Shown in pieces: positions 53,093-61,992 of a DNA stretch of 64,000 nt (positions are counted from its first letter, which is position 1; every line of letters begins with the position of its first letter). A program made the translations under genes and the position numbers. Origin of the DNA: Streptomyces nigra (lineage in GTDB: Bacteria; Actinomycetota; Actinomycetes; Streptomycetales; Streptomycetaceae). The notes under the pieces were generated by a model. It had not been told where the DNA came from. It ran no database searches and was given only the letters and a program-made list of their open reading frames with translations. The DNA lies in assembly GCF_003074055.1 (NCBI RefSeq), contig NZ_CP029043.1:6750501-6814500 (forward strand), in the 5' to 3' direction.

Positions 53093-53698
53093 ATGGCCGG
53101 GAATCAGGGGGAGCGCGCACGCCGCCGGCTCGGCACCGAGGAGCGGCGGGCCCAGCTCCTCGCCGTCGGCGCCCGGCTGTTCTCGGAGCACCCGTACGAC
53201 GAGGTGCGGATCGAGCAGGTGGCGGAGATCGCCGGCGTCTCGCGCGGGCTGCTGTACCACTACTTCCCGACGAAGCGTGACTTCTTCGCGGCCGTCGTCG
53301 AGCGGGAGAGCGAGCGCATGCTGCGGATGACGGCGGCCGAGCCCGGCGTCCCGGTGCGCGAGCAACTGGCGGCCAGCCTCGACACGTTCCTCGGCTACGT
53401 CGAGGCCCACGCCCACGGCTACCGCGCCTTCCACCGCGCCGACGCGGCCGGCGACCAGGCCGTGCGCACCGTCTACCGGCGAGCCCTGGCCGCGCAGGAG
53501 AAGCAGATCCTTCAGGCGCTGGCGGCCGATCCCGAGTTCGGCCCCGCAGGGGAACGCCCGGAGGTCCGCCTCGCCGTGCGCGGCTGGCTGGCGTTCACCA
53601 CGGCCGTCTGCCTGGAGTGGCTGCGGCGCGACGATCTGACCCGGGAGCAGGTGCGGGACCTGTGCGTCCGCGCCCTGCTGGGGGTTCTCGCCTCCTGA
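53093..53698 (+). CDS. TetR-family transcriptional regulator
   Basis: 201 residues. N-terminal helix-turn-helix IEQVAEIAGVSRGLLYHYFP near 43-62. Ligand domain helical, with LDTFLGYVEAHAHGYRAFHR. Divergent from the CYP102-like P450 gene, so it probably represses it and responds to a fatty acid or similar. GTG-rich upstream; the start ATGGCCGGGAATC fits. Ligand unproven. Confidence 0.88.
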   Translation: MAGNQGERARRRLGTEERRAQLLAVGARLFSEHPYDEVRIEQVAEIAGVSRGLLYHYFPTKRDFFAAVVERESERMLRMTAAEPGVPVREQLAASLDTFLGYVEAHAHGYRAFHRADAAGDQAVRTVYRRALAAQEKQILQALAADPEFGPAGERPEVRLAVRGWLAFTTAVCLEWLRRDDLTREQVRDLCVRALLGVLAS

Positions 53699-53763
53699 CC
53701 TCGCGGGAAACCGGACACCTGGCCGGGCGGGGCCGGTTGGCGGGCGGCCCGATCTCCGATAGG

Positions 53764-53782
53764 TTAGGCAAGGCTTACCTAA
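53764..53782. promoter_or_regulatory. Iron box (DmdR/IdeR-type operator)
   Basis: TTAGGCAAGGCTTACCTAA matches the 19-bp consensus TTAGGTTAGGCTCACCTAA at 16 positions and keeps the TTAGG/CCTAA arms. It lies 13 bp before the DUF2470 start, overlapping the promoter, so iron-loaded DmdR should repress the gene. Confidence 0.85.
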
Positions 53783-53795
53783 GAGGAGGTTGGGG

Positions 53796-54518
53796 ATGGG
53801 TGACAGCCAGACCTGGACGGCCGCACCGTCCGCGGCGCAACAGGCCCGCTCGGTGCTCGCCGCCGCGTGGTCCTGCGCGGTGACCGCGGAGGCCTGCCGG
53901 GAGGAGTTCGTCGGCGCGCACCGGGTGACCGACGACGGCCGGCTGCTGCTGGCCGTGCCGGAGGACAGCGCCCTGCGCACGGCCGCGCTCTGCGCGCCGC
54001 GCGGAGAGCCCTCCGCCGTCCTGGAGTTCGCCGACGTCGCCCCCGTGCCCGTACGCGGCCGGATCCGCGCCCGGCTCTGGCTGTCCGGCTGGTTCACGCC
54101 CGAGGGGGACGAACTGGCCTTCCGGCCCGCCCGGGTGGTGCTGCGCCGGCCCTCCGGACCCGTGGTCGTCGACCTCGCCGACTTCGCCGAGGCCCGGCCC
54201 GACCCGCTGGCCGAGGCGGAGGCCCGGCTGCTCACCCATCTCGCCGACTGCCACCCGGACGCCGTCGAGCGCCTCACCCGGCTCGTCGACCCCGGCAGCC
54301 TGCACGGCGCGGTCCGGGTGCAGCCCCTGGCCGTCGACCGGCACGGTCTCACCCTGCGGATCGAACGCGCCCGTACCCACGGCGACGTACGGCTGACCTT
54401 CCACCGGCCCGCCGACGACCTCGCCCAGCTCACCGAACGGGTCCACGCCCTGCTCGCCCAGGCCGCCGGCGGCTGCCCGCGGACGCTACAGCGGCAGCGC
54501 GCACACGGCGACGGGTGA
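53796..54518 (+). CDS. DUF2470-domain protein, iron-regulated
   Basis: 240 residues, with a helical N-terminus and a DUF2470 region in the C-terminal half (LLTHLADCHPDAVERLTRLV, then VQPLAVDRHGLTLRI). DUF2470 occurs at the C-terminus of HugZ-type haem-degrading proteins, so a role in haem or iron handling is plausible. GAGGAGG lies 6 nt before the ATG, and the iron box just upstream supports iron control. The 3' end overlaps the convergent lactonase-like gene by 33 bp. Confidence 0.82.
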   Translation: MGDSQTWTAAPSAAQQARSVLAAAWSCAVTAEACREEFVGAHRVTDDGRLLLAVPEDSALRTAALCAPRGEPSAVLEFADVAPVPVRGRIRARLWLSGWFTPEGDELAFRPARVVLRRPSGPVVVDLADFAEARPDPLAEAEARLLTHLADCHPDAVERLTRLVDPGSLHGAVRVQPLAVDRHGLTLRIERARTHGDVRLTFHRPADDLAQLTERVHALLAQAAGGCPRTLQRQRAHGDG

Positions 54519-55697
54519 CGCGAACGGCTCACCCGCGAGCCGCAGACCGCCGTTGGCCGCGTCGACATGGAAGACGGCGAGGGCACCCGACTTCTGGTTC
54601 GCCGCGAACAGCAGGTTGCCGTCCGGGGACAGCGCGATCTGCCGCGGGAAGTCGCCGGCGACCGGCACCGTGCCGAGCAGACGCAGCCGGGCGCCGTCCT
54701 CCTCCACCGCGTAGCGCGCGAGGCTGTCGTGCCCCCGGTTGGCCAGCCACGCGTGCCGTCCGTCCGGCGCGACGGCGAGCTGCGCCGGGTAGTTGGTGCC
54801 CGACCCCGATCCCGTGGCCTGCCCCGGGCCGATCGTCAGGCGCCCCGTCTCCGGGTCGTACGAGCAGACCGCCACGGTGTTGTCGATCTCGTTCGCCAGA
54901 TAGGCGTACCGCCCGTCCGGGTGGAACGTCAGATGGCGCGGCCCCGCACCGGACGCGGCCCGCGCCCGGGAGACCTCGGTGAGCTTCCCGGCCTTCGTGT
55001 CGAGGCGATACGTGTACACGGTGTCCGTGCCCAGGTCGACGGCGAGCACATGGCCGCCGTCGGGGCTGGTGACGATCTGGTGGGCGTGCGGGCCGTCCTG
55101 GTCCGGACCGGGCGGCGGCGCGGAGTGCGTCACGAGATCGCTGCGCTCCCCGAGCGCGCCGGACGCCTCGATCGGGTGCACGGCCACGCTGCCCGTGCCG
55201 TAGTTGGCGCTGAGCAGCCAGCGCCCGCTCGGATGCACCGACAGATGGCAGGGCGCCGAACCGCCGGTGCTCCGGCTCCCCAGCACCTTCCGGTCGGCCG
55301 GCCGGACGGCGGTCACGGCACCGTCGTCGCGCTCGTTCACCGCGTACAGCGTCCGCCCGTCCGGATGGACGGCCAGATACGACGGATCCGGGACGCCCGT
55401 GATCGTCCCGTCGCCCGACACCCGGCCCGTGACCGGGTCGTACGTGGCGACACCGATGCCCTGCCCGCCGCCGTCGGCCGAGGTGTAGGTGCCGAGGTAC
55501 AGGGGGCGCGGCCCGGAGGGCGCCCGGCTCTCACCCTGGGGACTGGGACGCGGCCCGGGCGTGGACGCCCGCCCGGCCGGAGTGTCCGCGGGAGCGGGCG
55601 TACCGTCGCAGCCCGTGACCGCCGGCAGTGCCGCGCCGGCGGCCGTCCCCGCGAGCACCCCCACGAATCCGCGCCTGCTCAGCCCACCCGTGCCCAT
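54486..55697 (-). CDS. Beta-propeller lactonase-family lipoprotein, Tat signal
   Basis: 403 residues. The N-terminus GLSRRGFVGVLAG carries twin arginines and then LPAVTGC, a Tat-type signal with lipobox. The mature part is a seven-bladed propeller of the 6-phosphogluconolactonase/YbhE type (GTYTSADGGGQGIGVATYDP, then PSYLAVHPDGRTLYAVNE). Exported and anchored outside. Many such proteins lack proven lactonase activity. The start at 55697 is supported by the Tat motif just after it. Confidence 0.87.
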   Translation of the reverse strand: MGTGGLSRRGFVGVLAGTAAGAALPAVTGCDGTPAPADTPAGRASTPGPRPSPQGESRAPSGPRPLYLGTYTSADGGGQGIGVATYDPVTGRVSGDGTITGVPDPSYLAVHPDGRTLYAVNERDDGAVTAVRPADRKVLGSRSTGGSAPCHLSVHPSGRWLLSANYGTGSVAVHPIEASGALGERSDLVTHSAPPPGPDQDGPHAHQIVTSPDGGHVLAVDLGTDTVYTYRLDTKAGKLTEVSRARAASGAGPRHLTFHPDGRYAYLANEIDNTVAVCSYDPETGRLTIGPGQATGSGSGTNYPAQLAVAPDGRHAWLANRGHDSLARYAVEEDGARLRLLGTVPVAGDFPRQIALSPDGNLLFAANQKSGALAVFHVDAANGGLRLAGEPFASPVAVCALPL

Positions 55698-55805
55698 GTC
55701 CACCTCAGGTCCGTCGGTCGTCGTGGTCCAGACCACCTTGGCGGTCGGCACCCGCCCGGCGCAAGGACGGTACCGGCCGTCGCGCGCGTCACGGAAACCC
55801 CACGG

Positions 55806-57056
55806 CTAACGCGAGCGCCCGCTGACCCCCGTACGGCTCCACAGCTTCTCCTGGATTCCCATGCGTTCACGGATCCGGGTCAGCCGCGGCATCCTGGCGC
55901 GCTGCTCCTGCGAGACCCGGTCCAGCTCCTCCAGGAGCCGGCGCGAGCGGTGCTCGGTGTTCATCTCGTCGATGATCCGGTTCACCTCGGTCAGGACGGC
56001 GCCGTACAGCTGCCAGTGCTCCGGGCGGCGCTGCGCCTCCTCGTGCAGCAGCGGGGCGAGCCGGTCGCGGGTGCCGGCCGCCGTGCGCAGCTCCGTGGAC
56101 AGCCGGGACTCGGCCGCGTCGGCGTTGCTGCTCACATGGGTGGTGACCAGCACCGAGAAGCTGACCACCGCGTCGGCGATCTCGGAGAGCAACTGGTCGA
56201 GGACGGCGCCCGTCTCCTTCTCGAACAGCGAGTCGGGCTCACGGTCCTTGGCGAGGTCGGTCAGGCTGCGCGCGAGCACCCGCAGCACCACCGTGCAGAT
56301 CTCCAGGGTGTCGAGACCCGTGCGCAGGACCACCCGGTGCAGCAGTCCCTCTCGGACCCGCGGGTTCAGGCGCAGGCTGTCCTCGGCCTGCCGGAGGGCC
56401 GCGTCCACCTCGATGATGTCGTGGTCGAGCCGGCGCGCCTCGTGCAGCCGGGCCGCCGCCTGCTCGTACGGCTGCCGGCCGGCCGCCTCCTCGCCGATGC
56501 GCAGCATCAACTGCCGCAGCCGCCGGGCCAGATCCCCCAGGGACTCGCCGGCCTCGTCCACCCAGACGGGCGGCGCGAGCAGCAGATTGAAACCGAGGCC
56601 GACCACGGCGCCGATCAGGGTCTCCAGGACCCGGGCCCAGGCCACGTCGCCGACGGACGTGACGCCGAGGACCAGCATCGCGCTGATCGCGACCTCGGGG
56701 ACGTACTCGTGGACCCGCACCAGATGCCCGACGCCCAGCGCCGCCACGATCAGCAGGCCGAGGCTCCACCAGGTCAGACCGACCAGAAGGCTGAACGCGA
56801 TGGCCACCAGCACGCCGGCCACGACGGAGTTCACCCGCCGGATGCCGTTGGTGAGCGTGGCGTAGAAGGTGACCTGCACGACCAGCAGCGCCGTCAGGGG
56901 GGCGGTCAGCGGCGCCGCCTCGGGGCTCAGGCGCAGCGCGATGACGTACGCGATCGTCGCCGCGGCCGCCGACCGCAGCGTCTGCACCACCACCGGGTCC
57001 CGGAGCACCTTGGCCAGTCGCTCGCGGGACCACTGCCCCTCACGTGCCTCACGCAT
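55806..57056 (-). CDS. FUSC/aromatic acid exporter-family membrane protein
   Basis: 416 residues. The N-terminal half (about 20-170) has five or six membrane spans (AAATIAYVIALRL, VVAGVLVAIAFSLLVGLTWW, LLIVAALGVGHLV, IGAVVGLGFNLLLAPPVWV). The C-terminal half is a long cytoplasmic helical region with several coiled-coil stretches. Resembles ArAE/FUSC proteins that export aromatic acids. Function inferred from fold only. Confidence 0.8.
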   Translation of the reverse strand: MREAREGQWSRERLAKVLRDPVVVQTLRSAAAATIAYVIALRLSPEAAPLTAPLTALLVVQVTFYATLTNGIRRVNSVVAGVLVAIAFSLLVGLTWWSLGLLIVAALGVGHLVRVHEYVPEVAISAMLVLGVTSVGDVAWARVLETLIGAVVGLGFNLLLAPPVWVDEAGESLGDLARRLRQLMLRIGEEAAGRQPYEQAAARLHEARRLDHDIIEVDAALRQAEDSLRLNPRVREGLLHRVVLRTGLDTLEICTVVLRVLARSLTDLAKDREPDSLFEKETGAVLDQLLSEIADAVVSFSVLVTTHVSSNADAAESRLSTELRTAAGTRDRLAPLLHEEAQRRPEHWQLYGAVLTEVNRIIDEMNTEHRSRRLLEELDRVSQEQRARMPRLTRIRERMGIQEKLWSRTGVSGRSR

Positions 57057-57242
57057 CCTTGGGCTGTTCCCCTTCCACCGTCCCCGCACACCGCTTGCGG
57101 AACATGATGATCCGCAAGAAACCCCAGGGTGGTCGCAGCCACCGCGCCACAGCAAGAGGCGGGGCCGGTGATCGCCGACACCCGCCCCGGCGGTCGGCCG
57201 AACGGGTTCAGGGCGGGTTCACGGTGGGGGAGGGGCGGGCCC

Positions 57243-57737
57243 TCAGGCGCCCAGCTTGTCGAGGAAGGCGTGCAGATTCCCGGTGGTGCGGGCGATCTGC
57301 TCCTCCAGGGTCAGGCTCTCCTCGAACCGCCCGCCCGACGTGGGGACCTTCTTGCCCCGCAGATAGAGCGAACAGGCCAGATCGGTGCACATGTACAGGC
57401 CGACCGAGTTGCCCTCGCGCCCGGCGGGCCCGGCCTTGCGGGCCGTCATCAGCGACACGCCGCCGCCCGGGTGCGTCGTCAGGCACAGCGAGCACAGGCT
57501 GCGGTGCGTGAAGCCGCGCTGCTGCGACGGGAAGCGCAGCGAGATGCCCACCGGCCGGCCTCCGCGCTCGGCCACCAGATAGCTGCGGTCGGGCGCGCCC
57601 GGCTCTCGCCAGCCGAGGAAGTCGAGGTCGTCCCAGGGACGTTCGTCCAGGTCGCGCGGTACGGACAGGCGCTTCGCCTCGCCTTTGGAGCAGTTGACGA
57701 AGGAGTCGCGGATGTCCTGCTCGGTAAGTGACCTCAT
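57243..57737 (-). CDS. FBP-domain protein, FusB-like (EF-G-binding)
   Basis: 164 residues. The C-terminal treble-clef zinc finger has four cysteines, SLCSLCLTTHPGGG near 82-95 and YMCTDLACSLYLRG near 115-128. Relatives of FusB bind elongation factor G and rescue ribosomes stalled by fusidic acid. The N-terminal helix NCSKGEAKRLSVPRDLDE is family-typical. Its promoter region has a CTAGGTT dyad and 18-bp direct repeats. Confidence 0.88.
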   Translation of the reverse strand: MRSLTEQDIRDSFVNCSKGEAKRLSVPRDLDERPWDDLDFLGWREPGAPDRSYLVAERGGRPVGISLRFPSQQRGFTHRSLCSLCLTTHPGGGVSLMTARKAGPAGREGNSVGLYMCTDLACSLYLRGKKVPTSGGRFEESLTLEEQIARTTGNLHAFLDKLGA

Positions 57738-57764
57738 GGGAGCCTCCAGGGGTGCTCGGTGAAA

Positions 57765-57783
57765 AACCTAGGGGCTCTAGGTT
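57765..57783. promoter_or_regulatory. Dyad AACCTAG/CTAGGTT before the FBP gene
   Basis: AACCTAG GGGCT CTAGGTT is a perfect 7-bp inverted repeat 28 bp upstream of the FBP start. A second CTAGGTT follows at 57789, in CCTAGGTTAGGC, which resembles half of an iron box. Possible operator; the regulator is unknown. Confidence 0.45.
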
Positions 57784-57830
57784 CAGGCCTAGGTTAGGCA
57801 GGGCAGCGGACCGGGGCCAGCGAATTTCCC

Positions 57831-57866
57831 GCAGCCGGGTCGCGGACCGCAGCCGGGTCGCGGACC
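57831..57866 (+). repeat. 18-bp direct repeat, two copies
   Basis: GCAGCCGGGTCGCGGACC occurs at 57831-57848 and immediately again at 57849-57866, between the divergent FBP and ROK genes. Could be paired sites for the ROK regulator or a simple duplication. Confidence 0.8.
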
Positions 57867-57951
57867 GGGGGCGGGCCGAGCAGCTGACGTCGTGGTTCAC
57901 AATGGAGGCGGATCCATCGGGGCGGGGCACGGCAGGTCGGAAGGGAGCCGC

Positions 57952-59226
57952 ATGGCGGGGCGGAACGGACGCACGGTACGGGACCTCAGACGCGGCAACC
58001 GTACCGCCGTACTGCAGCGCCTCTACTTCGACGGCCCCCTCAGCCGGTTCGAGCTCGGCCCGGCGACCGGACTCAGCTCCGGCTCCGTCAGCAACGTCGT
58101 CGCCGAGCTGATCGGGGACGGCCTGGTCGAGGAGGCCGGCAGCGTCGACTCCGACGGCGGCCGGCCCCGCATCCTGCTGCGGGTCGCCCCCGGCAGCGGC
58201 CACATGATCGGCGTCGACGTCGGCGAGACCCGGGTGCGGATCGGCCTGTTCGACCTCACCCTCACCGAACTCGCCCGCGCCGAACGCCCGCTGGAGCAGC
58301 AGCGCTACGAGGTCGACGGCATCGTCCGCCATGTGCGGGACGGCATCGCCGAGGTCCTCGCGGACGCCGCCATCGCGCCCGAGCGGCTCCTCGGCGTCGG
58401 CATAGGGGTCCCCGGCATCGTGGAGCGCACCCCCGCACTCGGCGCCGTGGTGCACGGCCAGACCATCGGCTGGGACGCCGTCCCGCTGGAGCGGCTGCTC
58501 CGCGACGGCTCGGAACTGCCCGACAGCGTCCCCTACTTCATCGACAACGGCGCCCGGACCCTCGGCCAGGCCGAGATGTGGTTCGGCGCCGGGCGCGGCG
58601 CCGGGAACGCGCTCGTCGTCCTCTTCGGCTCCGGCGTCGGCGCCTGCCTGGTCACCCCCGAGGTGGAGCACGGCCGGGCCGTCGAGTGGGGCCATCTGAC
58701 GGTACGGGTGAGGGGCCGGCGCTGCCGCTGCGGCGCCCTGGGCTGCCTGGAGGCGTACGCGGGCGCCGAGTCGCTGCTCGCCCGCTGGTACGAGGCGGGC
58801 GGGACGGCCCCGGAGGGCGCCGACGAGGAGACCGCGCTGTCCGTGATGCTCTCCGGCGCCTACCCGGCCGACGGCAGCCCGGCCGACCCCGTGGCGCTCG
58901 CCCTGCTGGAGGAGACCGCCGAGTACGTGGGCGCGGGCCTGTCCGACCTGATCAACCTCTTCCAGCCGGAGCGCATCCTGATCGGCGGCTGGGCCGGTCT
59001 CCAGCTCGGCACCCGCTTCCTGCCCGCCGTCCGCCGGCACGCCGCGTCCTACTCGCTGCGGCACCCGGCCGAGAAGGTCGGGATCGAGCTGGGCCGGCTC
59101 GGCCCGGACGCGGTGACCGTGGGCGCCGCGATCCTGCCGCTCGCCGACTTCTTCGCGCACGGCGGCCGCCGCCCCGGCCCCGCGCCGGAGCCCGGCGCCG
59201 CCCGGGCGCAGTCCGTGCCGCGCTGA
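57952..59226 (+). CDS. ROK-family transcriptional regulator
   Basis: 424 residues. N-terminal winged helix (FELGPATGLSSGSVSNVVAE near 37-56), then a sugar-kinase-like domain with IGVDVGETRVRIGLFDL near 90 and the zinc signature CRCGALGCLEAYAG near 259-272. NagC/Mlc-type repressors bind sugars or sugar phosphates. No sugar genes adjoin it, so the target is unknown. GGGAG lies 6 nt before the ATG. Confidence 0.92.
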   Translation: MAGRNGRTVRDLRRGNRTAVLQRLYFDGPLSRFELGPATGLSSGSVSNVVAELIGDGLVEEAGSVDSDGGRPRILLRVAPGSGHMIGVDVGETRVRIGLFDLTLTELARAERPLEQQRYEVDGIVRHVRDGIAEVLADAAIAPERLLGVGIGVPGIVERTPALGAVVHGQTIGWDAVPLERLLRDGSELPDSVPYFIDNGARTLGQAEMWFGAGRGAGNALVVLFGSGVGACLVTPEVEHGRAVEWGHLTVRVRGRRCRCGALGCLEAYAGAESLLARWYEAGGTAPEGADEETALSVMLSGAYPADGSPADPVALALLEETAEYVGAGLSDLINLFQPERILIGGWAGLQLGTRFLPAVRRHAASYSLRHPAEKVGIELGRLGPDAVTVGAAILPLADFFAHGGRRPGPAPEPGAARAQSVPR

Positions 59227-59282
59227 CGTTTGCCCCGGCCGGGGGACGGTACTCGCAGCGTTCGACACGCGGGAGGCGCACC

Positions 59283-59528
59283 ATGGACGACCACCGTCGA
59301 GAGGCACCCGGCGAGAGCCCGGACCCGATCCCCCGGGACCTGCCGGACCAGCAGGCGCGCGACGGGGAGGACCCGTGGGAGGTGCCCGTCGGGCCCACCC
59401 GCGACGCCTCCGAGTCCGAGTCGGACGACGTCCCCGAGACGGACGAGGCCGGCACCGGCCGGCAGGGCGAGACCCAGACGGGCGCGGTGCACCCGGAGCA
59501 TCCGGCCCCGGAGGAGTCGGCGGGCTAG
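59283..59528 (+). CDS. Small acidic disordered protein
   Basis: 81 residues, rich in Asp, Glu, Pro and Ser (DDVPETDEAGTG and similar), with no hydrophobic core, so probably disordered. GGGAGG lies 8 nt before the ATG, so it is likely translated. Starts 56 bp after the ROK stop and ends at a strong hairpin. Function unknown. Confidence 0.6.
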   Translation: MDDHRREAPGESPDPIPRDLPDQQARDGEDPWEVPVGPTRDASESESDDVPETDEAGTGRQGETQTGAVHPEHPAPEESAG

Positions 59529-59548
59529 AGGCCAGGGCCAATGGCGGC

Positions 59549-59578
59549 AGGGCCCCGGTCGGCTTCGACCGGGGCCCT
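59549..59578. terminator. Strong hairpin between convergent genes
   Basis: Thirteen-base-pair perfect stem AGGGCCCCGGTCG/CGACCGGGGCCCT with a GCTT tetraloop, between the small acidic gene and the convergent epimerase-like gene. Likely bidirectional terminator. Confidence 0.8.
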
Positions 59579-59591
59579 CGCGCTGTCATGC

Positions 59592-60620
59592 TCAGCCGAC
59601 CTTCCGGCCCCGCAGACCGGCCGTGTCCGCGCCCGCGCCCTCGCGCAGGCCCCGCAGGAACTCCTCCAGCACCTCCGGCGCCGTACGGGTCGGCTCCCAG
59701 CCCAGTTCCGTACGGGCCCGGGAGCAGTCCATCAGCGGCACCCGGAGGACCGCGTCGAACAGGTGCGGGGACGCCGGGAGCAGCCGCAGCCCCCAGGCCG
59801 CGGCGATCGCCGATCGGGCCGCCGTCCGGGGGAGGCGGACCGGGCGGGCGCCGAGCATCTCGCCGAGCAGCTCCGCGTCGACCGGCGGATCGGCCGCCAG
59901 GTTGAAGGCGCCGCGCACGTCCGACAGCGCGGCGAGCCGGTACGCGTGGGCCGCGTCGTCGGTGTGCAGGGCCTGGACGCGCAGCCCCGGCACATCGGGC
60001 AGGAACGGCAGCAGATCGGGGCGCAGCAGCGGCCCCGGCAGGAACCGGCCGCCGAAGATACGGCGCTGCTCGCTCGCGGACGCCCGCTTGAACAGGAACG
60101 CCGGCCGCATCCGGACGACCCGGACCTCGGGGTGCTCCCGCTCGAACGTGTCCAGCGTCCGCTCCAGATACGCCTTCTCCCGGCAGTACGCGGCGTCCGG
60201 CCAGCCGTGCGTCGGCCACGACTCGTCGACGGGGTGGTCCTTGGGGCCCGGCGAGTACGCGCCGACGGACGAGGCGTGGATCAGCGCGGGCACCTTCGCC
60301 TCGGCCACCGCCTCGTACACGCGCAGACTGCCCAGGACGTTGGTGCGCCAGGTCGTCGCCGGGTCGTGCGTCGGCTGGAAGGCCCAGGCCAGATGGACGA
60401 CGGCGTCGGCACCCGCGAAGACGCCCGCGAGATCCGTGTGCCGCGACGCCAGGTCGGCCGCCGTCCACTCGGTCTTCGCCGGACCCACGTCGGGCTTGCG
60501 GCGGGCCAGCCCCACGACGGACCCGACCTCCGGGTCCTCCGAGAGGAGCCGCACCACGCTGGTGCCGACGTTGCCGGTGGCTCCGGTGACGACGATCCTG
60601 CGTTCCGGTCCGCTGCTCAC
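59592..60620 (-). CDS. NAD-dependent epimerase/dehydratase family protein
   Basis: 342 residues, extended SDR. The cofactor motif is VVTGATGNVGTSVV near 10-23, DAVVHLAW near 72, Ser in HASSVGAYSP near 116 and YCREKAYLE (Tyr/Lys) near 145. Starts with GTG. A nucleotide-sugar or other substrate cannot be decided. It is 84 bp downstream of an SDR gene on the same strand. Confidence 0.85.
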   Translation of the reverse strand: MSSGPERRIVVTGATGNVGTSVVRLLSEDPEVGSVVGLARRKPDVGPAKTEWTAADLASRHTDLAGVFAGADAVVHLAWAFQPTHDPATTWRTNVLGSLRVYEAVAEAKVPALIHASSVGAYSPGPKDHPVDESWPTHGWPDAAYCREKAYLERTLDTFEREHPEVRVVRMRPAFLFKRASASEQRRIFGGRFLPGPLLRPDLLPFLPDVPGLRVQALHTDDAAHAYRLAALSDVRGAFNLAADPPVDAELLGEMLGARPVRLPRTAARSAIAAAWGLRLLPASPHLFDAVLRVPLMDCSRARTELGWEPTRTAPEVLEEFLRGLREGAGADTAGLRGRKVG

Positions 60621-60704
60621 CTGCGACTCCTCCCGGAGGGTGGGGACGGGAGCGCCCGAGTACCCCGTGCGCCCGCGCGCACGCTGTCACCGGGCTCACC
60701 CGGC

Positions 60705-61667
60705 TCACCCGGCGAAGGCGTCCACCCCGGTCAGCTCCGCGGACAGGGCCCACAGCCGGGCCGCCTGCCCGGGGTCGGTCGCCCAGTCCTTCACGCCGAC
60801 GCGCTCGCCGTCGGCCGGGGCGGGCTCGGCGATGTCGCAGTCCTCCAGGTACACGCCGCCCAGGCCCGCCAGCTGAGGGGAGGTCGCCGCCCACACCTGG
60901 GTCGCGGCGCCCTGCTCGGGCGTCTTGAAGCCGGGCTGGGGGATTTCGTTGCCGTCCTCGTCGATCCAGCCGTTGGCGATCATCTCCTCGCGGGGGAGGT
61001 GCCGCTGGAGGGGCGTGAGGATGCCGCCGGGGTGCAGTGCGAAGGCCCGGACGCCGCGGTCCGCCGCGAGCCGGTCGAGCTGGACGGCGAACAGTACGTT
61101 CGCGGTCTTGGCCTGGCCGTAGGCCTGCCACTTGTCGTAGCCCTCGCGCCAGTGGACGTCGTCCCAGCGGATGCCGGAGTAGTGGTGGGCGCGCGAGGAC
61201 ACCGACACCACCCGGGCGCCGCCCGGCTCGATCGCCGGCCACAGCCGGTTGACCAGGGCGAAGTGGCCGAGGTGGTTGGTGGCGAACTGCGCCTCCCAGC
61301 CCGGTCCGACCCGGGTCTCCGGGCAGGCCATGATCCCGGCGCTGTCGATCATGATGTCGATGGTCCGGCCGCCGGCCAGGAACCGCTCGGCGAAGCCGCG
61401 GACGCTGTCCAGGTCCGCCAGGTCGAGCTCGTCCACCTCCACGCCGGTGACCCCGGTCAGCGCTTCCTCGGCGGTGGACCGGCGGCGGGCGGGGACGACG
61501 ACGTGGGCGCCCGCCCGGGTGAGGGCCCGGGTGGTCTCCAGGCCGATCCCGGAGTAGCCGCCCGTGACGAGGGCGAGCTTCCCGGTGAGGTCGATGCCCG
61601 CGAGCACCTCGTCGGCGGTGCTGGTCGCCCCGAAGCCGGAGCCGATCTTGTGCTGTGCAGTGCTCAT
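60705..61667 (-). CDS. Short-chain dehydrogenase, retinol dehydrogenase-like
   Basis: 320 residues. VTGGYSGIGLETTRAL near 34-49, a NAG equivalent DSAGIMA near 108, Ser in SVSSRAHH near 155 and YGQAKTANVLFAVQL (Tyr/Lys) near 183. The long C-terminus fits the retinol dehydrogenase/WW-oxidoreductase-like SDR group. Substrate unknown. Confidence 0.87.
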   Translation of the reverse strand: MSTAQHKIGSGFGATSTADEVLAGIDLTGKLALVTGGYSGIGLETTRALTRAGAHVVVPARRRSTAEEALTGVTGVEVDELDLADLDSVRGFAERFLAGGRTIDIMIDSAGIMACPETRVGPGWEAQFATNHLGHFALVNRLWPAIEPGGARVVSVSSRAHHYSGIRWDDVHWREGYDKWQAYGQAKTANVLFAVQLDRLAADRGVRAFALHPGGILTPLQRHLPREEMIANGWIDEDGNEIPQPGFKTPEQGAATQVWAATSPQLAGLGGVYLEDCDIAEPAPADGERVGVKDWATDPGQAARLWALSAELTGVDAFAG

Positions 61668-61992
61668 GTCCAGAACGCTACGAATGGGAGTGCTCTCGAA
61701 GTCAAGCGCTCGCCGTCACGGCGAGTCTGTGGCGGCCGGCGGCTCCGGGGCGGCGGTTCCGGACACAGGAAAGAGCCCCGGCCGGACGGGGGAATCCGGT
61801 CGGGGCGATCGAGGGTGGGTGCGCATGGCGGTCGCCTCTCGGCGAATGGCTCCACAGGGCTTCAGCCGAACGATCTTCCCTGTGGGCGAATGGTGAGGCC
61901 CGGGGACACTGTCCCATCCGCACCCACGGCTGGTTCAACGGTGAACCATGGGGGGATGTTCCTGGTCGTGCCGCCGGCGGCGGTGAGGTGCG
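61668..61992. other. Intergenic region with hairpins
   Basis: No gene is seen in these 325 bp. A 12-bp stem GCCCCGGCCGGA/TCCGGTCGGGGC (61775-61806, one G-T pair) may be a terminator. CCACAGGG (61852) and CCCTGTGG (61878) form a loose inverted repeat beside two GGCGAATGG copies. TGGTTCA/TGAACCA (61931-61948) is a further perfect dyad. Their function is unknown. Confidence 0.5.

Noticed and set aside
57208..61242. Very long minus-strand open frame (over 1300 codons) across FBP, ROK and SDR genes
   Set aside because: It is antisense or out of frame to clear genes and translates to Arg/Gly/Pro-rich noise with no domain. High-GC DNA rarely has stop codons.
61841..61893. Possible transposon ends (CCACAGGG/CCCTGTGG with GGCGAATGG repeats)
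   Set aside because: Arms are only 8 bp with a short interval, with no coding region or second copy seen; likely chance or a weak hairpin.
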